Below are positions 46,762 to 55,686 of a stretch of DNA of 64,000 nucleotides, piece after piece. Origin of the DNA: Paracraurococcus lichenis (GTDB lineage Bacteria; Pseudomonadota; Alphaproteobacteria; Acetobacterales; Acetobacteraceae); the NCBI RefSeq assembly GCF_030657435.1, contig NZ_JAUTWS010000033.1:1-64000 (forward strand), given 5' to 3'. The position numbers and the translations under genes are program-made. Position 1 is the first letter of the stretch. Each line of letters begins with the position of its first letter. The notes beneath the pieces were generated by a model. That model did no database searches and was not told the DNA's origin. It saw only the letters and a program-made list of their open reading frames with translations.

Positions 46762-47574
46762 ATGGGCCAGGTCCAGGGAAAGGTCGCGCTCGTCACCGGC
46801 GGCGCGGCCGGCATCGGTGCCGCCATCGCCACCACGCTGGGGCGGGAGGGGGCGACGGTCGTCCTCACCGATCTCGACACGCGCCGCGGCGAGGAGACCG
46901 CGGCCGGAATCCGCGCTGCGGGCGGGGAAGCGCTGTTCCTGCCGCAGGACGTGACCGAGGAGGAGCGCTGGCGCGAGATCATCGCCGAGATCGACCAGCG
47001 CCACGGCCGGCTGGACGTGCTGGTCGCCAATGCCGGCATCGCCATCATCGCCCCGATCACCGAGATGTCGCTGGCCGACTGGCGGAAGCAGACGGCGGTG
47101 AACATCGACGGCGTGTTCCTCTCGGCCAAGCACGGCATCCCGCTGATGCGGAAGTCGGGCCAGGGCGGCTCCATCGTCATGATCTCCTCGGTCGCCGGGC
47201 TGCGCGGCTCGGCGGGCCTCGCCGGCTATTCGGCGACCAAGGGCGCGGTGCGGCTGTTTTCCAAGTCGGTCGCGCTGGAATGCGCCGGGGCGCGGGACGG
47301 CATCCGCTGCAACAGCATCCATCCCGGCATCATCGGCACCGAGATCTGGGAGAAGATGCCGGCCGGCGCCGCCGATGCCAGGCGGAACGCGCCGATCGAC
47401 CCGCGGGTCCTGGCGGAGGCGGGCGTGCCCACGGGCCAGCTCGGCACGCCGCAGGACGTGGCCAATGCGGTGCTTTTCCTTGCCTCCGACGCGTCCGGCT
47501 ACGTCAACGGCTCGGAGATCGTGGTCGATGCCGGGATGATGGCCGGGCGCGTCGGGAACCTGGCGGCCAGATAA
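46762..47574 (+). CDS. SDR family oxidoreductase, glucose-dehydrogenase-like group
   Basis: 270 residues; ATG preceded by AGGAGGAAGC. Motifs TGGAAGIGAAIA, VANAGIA, Ser in MISSVAG, YSATKGAV, and the closing GSEIVVDAGMMAG typical of the cyclohexanol/3-oxoacyl-reductase group. NAD(P)-dependent; substrate unknown. Confidence 0.92.
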   Translation: MGQVQGKVALVTGGAAGIGAAIATTLGREGATVVLTDLDTRRGEETAAGIRAAGGEALFLPQDVTEEERWREIIAEIDQRHGRLDVLVANAGIAIIAPITEMSLADWRKQTAVNIDGVFLSAKHGIPLMRKSGQGGSIVMISSVAGLRGSAGLAGYSATKGAVRLFSKSVALECAGARDGIRCNSIHPGIIGTEIWEKMPAGAADARRNAPIDPRVLAEAGVPTGQLGTPQDVANAVLFLASDASGYVNGSEIVVDAGMMAGRVGNLAAR

Positions 47575-47599
47575 TAGCGGTGGCACACCGGCGTCAGTT

Positions 47600-47622
47600 C
47601 GGATATACAGCTTGTATATCCG
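47600..47622 (+). promoter_or_regulatory. palindromic operator of the vapBC operon
   Basis: Perfect 9-base arms CGGATATAC / GTATATCCG with a 5-base centre, 16 bases before the VapB ATG. The AT-rich site stands out in a GC-rich background and fits VapB/VapC autorepression. Confidence 0.75.
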
Positions 47623-47638
47623 CACTGGCAGGCGCCGG

Positions 47639-47860
47639 ATGACCGTGACGAGACTCTTCCGCAGCAACCGCTCCCAGGCCGTCAGGCTGCCGAAGGAGGT
47701 CGCCTTTCCGGCCTCCGTGCAGGAGGTGACGATCATCCGTGACGGCGCGAAGCGGGTGATCCTGCCCGCCGACGCCGCCTGGGACGACTTCTTCGCCGCG
47801 CCCGGCATCGACCTGCCGGAGCGCGCGCAGCCGGAGCACCAGGCCCGCGAGGGCTTCTGA
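47639..47860 (+). CDS. vapB: type II antitoxin VapB (AbrB-like)
   Basis: 73 residues from ATG 47639. N-terminal SpoVT/AbrB fold with TRLFRSNRSQAVRLPKEV; acidic C-terminus to bind the toxin. Binds the palindrome just upstream. Its stop overlaps the VapC start (TGATG), so it is coupled. An upstream GTG-like start is less likely. Confidence 0.92.
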   Translation: MTVTRLFRSNRSQAVRLPKEVAFPASVQEVTIIRDGAKRVILPADAAWDDFFAAPGIDLPERAQPEHQAREGF

Positions 47861-48267
47861 TGCTCCGGCACATGCTGGACACCAATCTCTGCATCCGCGT
47901 GCTGCGCGACCGGCCGCAGGGCCTGCGGCCGCGCTTCAATGCGGAGGCGGAGACGCTCTGCATCTCCACCATCACGCTGACGGAACTGCTGCACGGCGCG
48001 GCAAAGTCGGCGAAGCCCGTGGAGAACCGGCGGGAGGTGGAAGGCTTCGCGGCGCGCCTGGCCGTGCTGCCCTTCGACGAGGAGGCTGCGGCGCATGCCG
48101 GCGACATCACCGCGGTGCTGGAGCGGCAGGGCCGCCTGATCGGTCCCTATGACCTGCTGATCGCCGGCCATGCCCGCAGCCGCGGCCTCGTGGTCGTCAC
48201 CGGCAACCTCGGCGAGTTCCGCCGGGTGGAGGGCCTGCGCGCCGAGGACTGGCTGGCGCCTGCCTGA
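47860..48267 (+). CDS. vapC: type II toxin VapC (PIN-domain ribonuclease)
   Basis: 135 residues. PIN domain acidic residues Asp7 (LDTNLCI), Glu42 (LTELLHG) and Asp98 (GPYDLLIAGHA) are all present, and the last motif TGNLGEFRRVEGL is TGN rather than TND/TNN. An Mg-dependent RNase that cuts tRNA or rRNA when free of VapB. Length is normal and the gene looks intact. Confidence 0.94.
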   Translation: MLRHMLDTNLCIRVLRDRPQGLRPRFNAEAETLCISTITLTELLHGAAKSAKPVENRREVEGFAARLAVLPFDEEAAAHAGDITAVLERQGRLIGPYDLLIAGHARSRGLVVVTGNLGEFRRVEGLRAEDWLAPA

Positions 48268-48310
48268 GCCGATGCAGGCCTCCGGGCGTTTCCACGCGGC
48301 GGCGCTTTCC

Positions 48311-49087
48311 CTACCCCACCCCCATCCGCCGCAGCCCCGCCACCCCCTCGGCCAGCGCCTGTTGCAGCAGCCAGGCATCGCCGCCCCAGGCGATCACCCG
48401 GAAGCCGTCCGCGAGCGCCCGGCGCGCCTCCGCCTCCCCGGTCACCAGCCGCCCCAGCCCCTTCCCGTGCCGTCGCGCCGCCTCGCAGATCCGCCGCGTC
48501 GCGTCGCGGAAGGCCGGATGGTCGAACTGCCCGGGGATGCCGAGCGAGGCCGAGAGGTCGAAATGCCCGAGCCAGAGCGCATCGACGCCGTCGAGCGCCG
48601 CGATCGCCTCGGCATTCTCGACCCCCTCCGCCGTCTCGATCATCAGCACCAGCGCGGTGCGGTCATTGGCGGCGGCCAGCGCCTCGGCCGGCGGCGCCGC
48701 GCGGTAGTTGTCGTGCGCGATGCGCAGCGCGACGCCGCGCCGGCCCATCGGCGGGTATTTCAGCGCGGCGATGGCGGCCCGCGCGACCTCGACGCTGCCG
48801 ACCAGCGGCAGCATCACGCCCTCCGCCCCGACATCGGCGATGCGGGCGATGTCATGCGCCTCGCGCGAGGGGATGCGGACCAGGGTCGGGATGCCGCCGG
48901 CCTCGAGGAAGCGCAGCCCGGCCTTCACCGTCTCCTCGGAGAAGCCGCTGTGCTCCATGTCGAGGAAGGCGAAGTCGCAGCCGGCGCCGGCCAGGATATG
49001 GCCGATGCCGGGCGTGACGAATTCCACGAGGAAGGCGCCGGCGGCGAGGTCGCCGGAACCGAGCATCTGTTTCAGTGATTTGCGCAT
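48311..49087 (-). CDS. HpcH/HpaI aldolase-like protein
   Basis: 258 residues; ATG 49087 with GGGAGG upstream. TIM-barrel class II aldolase motifs: FVTPGIGHILAGAGCDFAFLDMEHSGFSEE, VMLPLVGSVEVARAAI, VLMIETAEGVEN, and WLGHFDLSASLG. Cleaves 2-keto-3-deoxy acids to pyruvate and an aldehyde, with a divalent metal. Natural substrate unknown. Convergent with VapC. Confidence 0.92.
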   Translation of the reverse strand: MRKSLKQMLGSGDLAAGAFLVEFVTPGIGHILAGAGCDFAFLDMEHSGFSEETVKAGLRFLEAGGIPTLVRIPSREAHDIARIADVGAEGVMLPLVGSVEVARAAIAALKYPPMGRRGVALRIAHDNYRAAPPAEALAAANDRTALVLMIETAEGVENAEAIAALDGVDALWLGHFDLSASLGIPGQFDHPAFRDATRRICEAARRHGKGLGRLVTGEAEARRALADGFRVIAWGGDAWLLQQALAEGVAGLRRMGVG

Positions 49088-49194
49088 GTTTTCCTCCCAA
49101 TCGATCGTGGAACCCGCGGCATGCGCGGGCATTTGCCCGCATCATCCCACCGTGCCTAACTGCTGCGGAAGTCCACGGGGGAACAGAACAGCCG

Positions 49195-52062
49195 ATGCCG
49201 GAAGCGCCGACGCCGACGCGCCCGCAGCCGCCACCCGACCCGCGCGTCGACTATTCCGCCCCCGTCGGCGACACGGTGAAGACCACCACCTGCTACATGT
49301 GCGCCTGCCGCTGCGGCATCCGGGTGCACCTGAAGGACGGGCGGATCCGCTACATCGAGGGCAACCCGGACCACCCCGTCAATCGCGGCGTGATCTGCGG
49401 CAAGGGCAGCGCCGGGATCATGACGCAATACGCGCCGGCACGGCTCTCGGCGCCCCTGCTGCGCGTCGGCGAGCGCGGGTCCGGCGAGTTCCGCGAGATC
49501 TCCTGGCCCGAGGCCATGGACATCGCCACCGGCTGGCTGAAATCGGTGCGGGAGACGGCGCCGGAACGGCTCGCCTTCTTCACGGGCCGCGACCAGTCGC
49601 AGAGCCTGACCGGCTTCTGGGCCGCGCAATTCGGCACGCCCAATTTCGCCGCCCATGGCGGCTTCTGCTCGGTCAACATGGCGGCCGGCGGGCTCTATTC
49701 CATCGGCGGCAGCTTCTGGGAATTCGGCGAGCCGGACTGGGACCGCGCGAAATACGTCCTCATGTTCGGCGTCGCCGAGGACCACGACAGCAACCCGATC
49801 AAGCTCGGCCTTTCCCGCGTCAAGGCGCGCGGGGCGAAGTTCGTCTCGGTCAATCCGGTGCGGACGGGCTATTCCGCCATCGCCGACGAATGGGTCGGCA
49901 TCCGCCCGGGCACCGACGGGCTCTTCGTGCTGGCGCTGGTGCACGAGCTGCTGCGCAACGACAAAGTCGATCTCGACTTCCTCGCCCGCTACACCAATGC
50001 CGCCTGGCTGGTGGTGCGCAACCCGGGCGGGGCGGATGACGGGCTCTTCGCCCGCGACGAGGATGGCTGCCCGCTGGCCTGGGACCGCGCGCGCGGCGCC
50101 ATGAACGCCAAGGCGGCCGACCTCTCGCCGGTCATGGTCGGCGACTACACCCTGCCGGATGGCAGGACGGCGCAGCCGGTCTTCCACCTGCTCGCCGAGC
50201 GTTACCTCGCCGAGGAGTATGCGCCGGAGACGGTGGCGGCGCGCTGCGGCCTGGACGCCGCGCGCATCCGCCGCATCGCCGCCGAGATCGCCGATGTCGC
50301 CTTCAACCAGGCGATCACGCTGGACCAGCCCTGGACCGATGTCTGGGGCCGCACCCATGCGCAGACCACGGGCCGCCCGGTCGCCTTCCACGCCATGCGC
50401 GGGATCTCCGCGCACAGCAACGGCTTCCACACCTGCCGCGCGCTGCACCTGCTGCAGATGCTGCTCGGCGCCGTCGATACCCCCGGCTCATGGCGCTACA
50501 AGTCGCCCTTCCCGCGGCCGATCCCGCCCGGCCCGCCGCCGGCCGGCAAGGGCGCGAAGCCCAACACGCCGCTGCAGGGCAATATCCTCTCCTTCCCGCA
50601 CGGGCCGGACGACCTGCTGGTGGACGATGCCGGCAATCCGCTCCGCATCGACAAGGCCTTCTCCTGGGAGGCGCCGCTCGCGCTCCATGGGATGATGCAC
50701 ACCGTCATCGGCAATGCCGGGGCGGGCGATCCCTATCCGATCGACACGCTGTTCATGTTCATGGCGAACATGGCCTGGAACAGCGCCATGAACCCGGGCG
50801 AGGTGATCCGCATCCTGACGGAGAAGCGCGAGAGCGGCGACTACGTCATCCCGCACGTCATCTACTCGGACGCCTATTTCTCCGAGACGGTGCCCTATGC
50901 CGACCTGATCCTGCCGGACACGACATACCTCGAGCGCTGGGACTGCATCTCGGTGCTCGACCGCCCCATCGGCAGCGCGCATGGCGCGGGCGATGCCATC
51001 CGCCAGCCCGTCATCACGCCGGACCGGGACGTGCGGCCCTTCCAAGAGGTGCTGATCGAACTCGGCGCGCGGCTCGGCCTGCCGGCCTTCGTGACGGAGG
51101 ATGGCAGCCCGCGCTTCAAGGACTATCCGGACTACATCGTGAACCACCAGCGCGCCCCGGGCGTCGGGCCGCTGGCCGGCTTCCGCGGCGCGGACGGGTC
51201 GAAGAAGGGCCTCGGCGAGCCGAACCCGGACCAGCTCCGGCGCTATATCGAGAATGGCTGCTTCTGGCGCGACCACCTGCCGTCCGAGCAGTCCTGGTAC
51301 AAGCACGCCAACCAAGCCTATCTCGACGGCGCCAAGGCCATGGGTTTCATCCCCCGGCCCGAGCAGATCGTGCTGCAGCTCTGGTCGGAGCCGCTGCAGA
51401 AATTCCGGCTGGCCGCCGAGGGCCATGGCGAGCGGCAGCCGCCGGAGCACCTGCGCGCGCGCGTCCGCACCTACTGCGACCCGCTGCCGATCTGGTACCC
51501 GCCGCTGGAGCAGCAGGGCGCCGACCTGGAGCGCTTCGAGCTGTCCGCCGTCACCCAACGGCCGATGGCGATGTACCATTCCTGGGGCTCCATGAATGCC
51601 TGGCTGCGGCAGATCCATGGCGCCAACAAGCTCTACATGGCGCGGGAACGCGCCGCGGCGATGGGCCTCGTCCAGGACGACTGGGCCTGGGTGGAGAGCC
51701 GCAATGGCAGGCTCAAATGCCAGGTCTCGCTGATGGAGGGGGTGAACCCCGACACCGTCTGGACCTGGAACGCCATCGGCAAGCGCGCCGGCGCCTGGGG
51801 CCTCTCGGAGGACAGCCCGGAAGCCCTGCGCGGCTTTCTGCTGAATCACGTCATCTCCGAATGGCTGCCGGCGCAGGAGGGTTTCCGGGGTGCGAATGCC
51901 GACCCGGTGACGGGCCAGGCCGCCTGGTATGATCTCCGCGTGCGGGTGACCAAGGCCGAGAGCGCGGGCCAGACGGAGCCGCATTTCTCCACGCTGCACG
52001 ACCGTCCCGGCGCGCCGCCGCGGCCGGACATCCTGAAGTACACGGTGAAGACCCGCGCATGA
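49195..52062 (+). CDS. soeA: molybdopterin oxidoreductase, sulfite dehydrogenase alpha subunit SoeA
   Basis: 955 residues. An N-terminal [4Fe-4S] site with Cys pattern CYMCACRCG...ICGKG, then the Mo-bisPGD catalytic domains of the DMSO-reductase family, and a C-terminal molydopterin-binding domain. There is no Tat signal, so it faces the cytoplasm, as SoeA does in sulfur-oxidising alphaproteobacteria. Together with soeB and soeC it oxidises sulfite to sulfate and passes electrons to quinone. The neighbours (4Fe-4S protein, DmsC-like anchor) fit. A related enzyme such as thiosulfate or polysulfide reductase cannot be fully excluded. Confidence 0.88.
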   Translation: MPEAPTPTRPQPPPDPRVDYSAPVGDTVKTTTCYMCACRCGIRVHLKDGRIRYIEGNPDHPVNRGVICGKGSAGIMTQYAPARLSAPLLRVGERGSGEFREISWPEAMDIATGWLKSVRETAPERLAFFTGRDQSQSLTGFWAAQFGTPNFAAHGGFCSVNMAAGGLYSIGGSFWEFGEPDWDRAKYVLMFGVAEDHDSNPIKLGLSRVKARGAKFVSVNPVRTGYSAIADEWVGIRPGTDGLFVLALVHELLRNDKVDLDFLARYTNAAWLVVRNPGGADDGLFARDEDGCPLAWDRARGAMNAKAADLSPVMVGDYTLPDGRTAQPVFHLLAERYLAEEYAPETVAARCGLDAARIRRIAAEIADVAFNQAITLDQPWTDVWGRTHAQTTGRPVAFHAMRGISAHSNGFHTCRALHLLQMLLGAVDTPGSWRYKSPFPRPIPPGPPPAGKGAKPNTPLQGNILSFPHGPDDLLVDDAGNPLRIDKAFSWEAPLALHGMMHTVIGNAGAGDPYPIDTLFMFMANMAWNSAMNPGEVIRILTEKRESGDYVIPHVIYSDAYFSETVPYADLILPDTTYLERWDCISVLDRPIGSAHGAGDAIRQPVITPDRDVRPFQEVLIELGARLGLPAFVTEDGSPRFKDYPDYIVNHQRAPGVGPLAGFRGADGSKKGLGEPNPDQLRRYIENGCFWRDHLPSEQSWYKHANQAYLDGAKAMGFIPRPEQIVLQLWSEPLQKFRLAAEGHGERQPPEHLRARVRTYCDPLPIWYPPLEQQGADLERFELSAVTQRPMAMYHSWGSMNAWLRQIHGANKLYMARERAAAMGLVQDDWAWVESRNGRLKCQVSLMEGVNPDTVWTWNAIGKRAGAWGLSEDSPEALRGFLLNHVISEWLPAQEGFRGANADPVTGQAAWYDLRVRVTKAESAGQTEPHFSTLHDRPGAPPRPDILKYTVKTRA

Positions 52063-52802
52063 CCTGCCTGCCCAACCCGGTGCCCGGCGCGAAGAAGCTC
52101 GGCCTCGTCATCGACCTCGACACCTGCGTCGGCTGCCAGGGCTGCGCGACGAGTTGCAAGGAGTGGAACGCCTCCGGCCATTCGGCGCCGCTGCCGGACT
52201 ACCGGCCCTATTCGGCCGGCGCCGAGGGCGTCTGGTTCAACCGCGTCCACAGCTACGAGGCCGGCGAGGGCGCGGCGGGCCGCACGGTCCACTTCCCCCG
52301 CTCCTGCCTGCATTGCGAGAATGCGGCCTGCGTCACCGTCTGCCCCACCGGCGCGAGCTACAAGCGCGCCGAGGACGGCATCGTCCTGGTCAACCACGAC
52401 ACCTGCATCGGCTGCGGGCTCTGCGCCTGGGCCTGCCCCTATGGCGCGCGGGAGATGGACGAGGACCAGGGGGTGATGAAGAAATGCACCCTCTGCGTGG
52501 ACCGCATCTACAACGAGACGATCCCCGAGGCGCAACGCCAGCCCGCCTGCGTGCTGGCCTGCCCGACCAAGGCGCGGCATTTCGGCGATCTCGGCGACCC
52601 CGACAGCGCCGTCAGCCAGTTGGTGCGCGAGCGCGGCGGCCAGCCGCTGATGCCGGAGCTCGGCTACAAGCCGGTCAACAGCTACCTGCCGCCGCGGCGC
52701 CGGCCGGACCCCGTCCCTGTCGAGGACGCGCCGACGCAGATGGATATCAAGAACCCGCTGCTGCGCTGGATGGACCGGGTGCTGAGCCGCGCCGAGGGTT
52801 GA
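52059..52802 (+). CDS. soeB: 4Fe-4S electron-transfer subunit SoeB
   Basis: 247 residues, overlaps soeA by 4 bases. Four ferredoxin-type clusters: CVGCQGCATSCKEW, CLHCENAACVTVCPTG, CIGCGLCAWACPYG, and the CTLCVDR/CVLACPTKA pair. Passes electrons from SoeA to the membrane subunit. No signal sequence. Confidence 0.94.
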   Translation: MTCLPNPVPGAKKLGLVIDLDTCVGCQGCATSCKEWNASGHSAPLPDYRPYSAGAEGVWFNRVHSYEAGEGAAGRTVHFPRSCLHCENAACVTVCPTGASYKRAEDGIVLVNHDTCIGCGLCAWACPYGAREMDEDQGVMKKCTLCVDRIYNETIPEAQRQPACVLACPTKARHFGDLGDPDSAVSQLVRERGGQPLMPELGYKPVNSYLPPRRRPDPVPVEDAPTQMDIKNPLLRWMDRVLSRAEG

Positions 52803-52809
52803 GCCCGCC

Positions 52810-53742
52810 ATGAACCCCGCCCCCTCCATCGTCTTCTTCACCACCGCCTCGGGCGCCGGCTACGGGCTGCTCTTCTGGCTCGGCCTGCTGCGGCCGCTGG
52901 GGCTGGTGCCGGCGGTGCCCGGCTTCGCCCTGCTCTGCCTCGCCGTCGCGCTGGTGCTGGTCACGGCCGGCCTCGCCTCCTCCCTGCTGCATCTCGGCAA
53001 CCCGCAGCGGGCCTGGCGGGCGCTGACGCAGTGGCGCTCCTCCTGGCTGTCGCGGGAGGGCGTCTCGGCCACCGTCACCTATGTCCCGGCGCTGCTCTTC
53101 GGCTACGGGCTTTGGGCCGGCCTGCCGGGCCTCGCCACGGCCGCCGGGCTGCTTGCCGCCCTCGGCGCCGCGGCGACGGTCTGGTGCACGGGGATGATCT
53201 ACGCCTCCCTCCGGCCCATCCCGCAATGGCACCACCCGCTGGTGGCGCCGGGCTACCTGCTGCTCTCGGCCTATTCGGGGATGGCGCTGATCGCGGCCGT
53301 CTCGGCCCTCGGCGGCGTGGTGGGCGGGCCTGCGAGCTTCATCGTCACCCTCGGCATCGCCGGCGTGGTGCTCAAGCTCGCCTACTGGAACATGATCGAC
53401 GACCTGCGCCCGGCGGCGACGGCCGAGAGCGCGACGAGCCTCGGCTTCATCGGCCACGTCCGCACCCTCGACCCGCCGCATACCGAGACGAACTACCTGC
53501 TGCGCGAGATGGGCTTCCGCGTCGCCCGCAAGCATGCCGGCCGGCTGCGGCGCATTGCGCTGGCCTTGGGCTTCGGCGCGCCGGTCCTGCTGGCGCTGCT
53601 GGCCGCGCAACTCGGCGGCGGGGTGGCGCCGGCGGCGCTGCTGCTCGCGGCGCTGCTCGCCCTCGCCGGCCTGCTCATCGAGCGCTGGCTGATGTTCGCC
53701 GAGGCGACGCATACCGTCACCCTCTACTACCCCGGGGGCTGA
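52810..53742 (+). CDS. soeC: DmsC-like membrane anchor SoeC
   Basis: 310 residues with about eight membrane helices; DmsC-family motif HLGNPQRAWRAL and RSSWLSREGV near helix 3. Anchors SoeAB to the inner membrane and passes electrons to quinone. Starts 7 bases after soeB. Confidence 0.92.
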   Translation: MNPAPSIVFFTTASGAGYGLLFWLGLLRPLGLVPAVPGFALLCLAVALVLVTAGLASSLLHLGNPQRAWRALTQWRSSWLSREGVSATVTYVPALLFGYGLWAGLPGLATAAGLLAALGAAATVWCTGMIYASLRPIPQWHHPLVAPGYLLLSAYSGMALIAAVSALGGVVGGPASFIVTLGIAGVVLKLAYWNMIDDLRPAATAESATSLGFIGHVRTLDPPHTETNYLLREMGFRVARKHAGRLRRIALALGFGAPVLLALLAAQLGGGVAPAALLLAALLALAGLLIERWLMFAEATHTVTLYYPGG

Positions 53743-53834
53743 GGGCTCAGGCCGGCCGGCATGGATGCTAACCGGCCTGGGTGTTGGCTGCCGCGATGCC
53801 GGCCGGCGGACGTCAGGACGCCTGCCGGGCGGGA

Positions 53835-55616
53835 TTACCCCGGCCCGATCCCCGCCTCCTCCCGCCGGCGCCGGTCGATCTCCTCGCCGTAGCGCCGCAG
53901 CAGATGCGCCTCGGTCAGCAGGCCGAGGACGCGGCGGTTAGGCCCGTCCACCACCGCCAGTGCCTCGGCCTCCGAGGCCTCGAACATCGCCATCGCCTCC
54001 CGCGCATTGGTGCCGGGCAGCAGCATGCGGTCGCGCTGCCGCGCCAGCATGGCGAGGGTCGCGGTCTCGGGCGGCGCGGCATGCACCTCCGGCACCGAGA
54101 CCAATCCGGCATAGCGGCCCTGCTCGTCCAGCAGCACGGCATGGGTCGCGGCGCCGAGCGGCACCGCCTGGCGGAAGGCCGCGGGCGTCATGCCGGCCGG
54201 CACGCTGCGCGGGTCGCGCCGCATCAGCCGCCCCGCCGTCAGGTCGTTGATCCAGCCCACGTCATGCGCGCTGCGGATCGCCTCGCCGCGCAGGTGGAAG
54301 CGCCAGGTGGCGAAATTGTAGCCGAAGAGCCGCCGCACGATCAGCCCGGCCACGGCGACCGCCGCCAGCACCAGCCCGGCGACGGCGAGGCTGCCGGTCG
54401 TCTCCAGCGCCAGGAAGGTCATGGCCAGCGGCGCGCCGATGACGGCGGCGCCGAAGGCGCTCATCCCCACCAGCGACAGCACCAGCGGGTCCGGCCCCGG
54501 CGGCAGCACCAGCGCCACCAGCCCGGCGAAGAGCTTGCCGCCCAGCGCGCCGATGAGGAGGGAGGCGAAGAACAGCCCGCCGCGAAAGCCACTGGCGACC
54601 GAGATCATGGAGGCGGCCGCCTTCACCAGCATCAGCAGCAGGACGAGGCGCGCCGGGGTCTCCGTCACGAAGGCGAGGTGCAGCGCGCCATGGCCGGCCG
54701 AGAGCGCGACGGTCGAGACCATCGCCAGCCCGCCGACGCAGAGCCCGCCCAGCATCAGCCGCAGCCAGGCCGGGGGAATGGCGCGGGCCAGCAGCCCCTC
54801 GGTCAGCGCCACCCCGCGCATCAGCAGGATGGCCGAGAGGCCGCAGAGCAGGCCGACCAGCAGGGCGAGCGGGTAGAGCTCGTTGCCGACCGGCCCGGTG
54901 GCGAGCGTCTCCACGGCATAGGTCCCGGCCTCGAGCGCGCGGGCGACCAGCACGGCGGTGACCGCGGAGGCGACCACGGGGAACAGCGCGGCGACGCCGT
55001 AGGAGCCGATGACGAGCTCGAAGGCGTAGAAGGCGCCGGTCAGCGGCGCGTCGAAGGCGGCGCCGATCGCGCCCGCGGTGCCGGCGCCGACCAGCACCCG
55101 CAGGTCGCCCCGGCGGAGCGCGAAGAAGAGGCCGAGGCGGGAGGCGAAGCCGCCCCCGGCCTGGGCATAGCCGGCCTCGAGCCCCACCGAGGCGCCGACG
55201 CCGTTGGAGAGGATGGTCTGCGCCCCGACGACCGCCGCATCGGTCAGCGAGAGCCGGCCGCCATGCATGGCATTGGCCTCGATGGGATCGACCGGTGGTT
55301 TCGGCCGCCAGCGGCGGAGCAGGTTGTTGAGGCCATAGAGGGCGAGGCCGCCGAGCGCCGGCACCAGCAGCAGCCGCCAGTCGGCCACGAAGAAGGCGGC
55401 GGAGAGCCGGATCTCCGGCCCGATGCCGTAGAGCAGGATGTGCAGCACGCGCGCCGCCGTGCCCATGCCCCAGGCGAGCAGCCCGGCGACGGCGCCGGTG
55501 AGCACGGCGAGGGCGACGACCGCCACCTCGCTGGTGCGGACCATGGCGCGCAGCGCGGCGGCCCGGCGGGCCTGGTGGCGCAGCAGTCGGAAGCGATGGC
55601 GGGCGATGGCGCGCAT
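53835..55616 (-). CDS. ClC-family chloride transporter with C-terminal CBS pair
   Basis: 593 residues from ATG 55616. Membrane part (about 20-430) with ClC folds; the gating-glutamate region reads GVGASVGLEAGYAQ where GREGP is normal. CBS domains at about 455-585 (VPAGMTPAAFRQAV, MLLPGTNAREAMAMFEASEAEALAVVDG). The first motif GSGIP, which holds the Cl-binding Ser, is not recognisable: its place is taken by PPVDPIEANAMHGG. So anion selectivity may be altered. Confidence 0.88.
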   Translation of the reverse strand: MRAIARHRFRLLRHQARRAAALRAMVRTSEVAVVALAVLTGAVAGLLAWGMGTAARVLHILLYGIGPEIRLSAAFFVADWRLLLVPALGGLALYGLNNLLRRWRPKPPVDPIEANAMHGGRLSLTDAAVVGAQTILSNGVGASVGLEAGYAQAGGGFASRLGLFFALRRGDLRVLVGAGTAGAIGAAFDAPLTGAFYAFELVIGSYGVAALFPVVASAVTAVLVARALEAGTYAVETLATGPVGNELYPLALLVGLLCGLSAILLMRGVALTEGLLARAIPPAWLRLMLGGLCVGGLAMVSTVALSAGHGALHLAFVTETPARLVLLLMLVKAAASMISVASGFRGGLFFASLLIGALGGKLFAGLVALVLPPGPDPLVLSLVGMSAFGAAVIGAPLAMTFLALETTGSLAVAGLVLAAVAVAGLIVRRLFGYNFATWRFHLRGEAIRSAHDVGWINDLTAGRLMRRDPRSVPAGMTPAAFRQAVPLGAATHAVLLDEQGRYAGLVSVPEVHAAPPETATLAMLARQRDRMLLPGTNAREAMAMFEASEAEALAVVDGPNRRVLGLLTEAHLLRRYGEEIDRRRREEAGIGPG

Positions 55617-55686
55617 GGGCCTTCGTGCTTGCCGCAGCGGGGCTGGGCTGGCGAGACACCTTCCGGTGCCCCGCCGCCCGGCCGCG

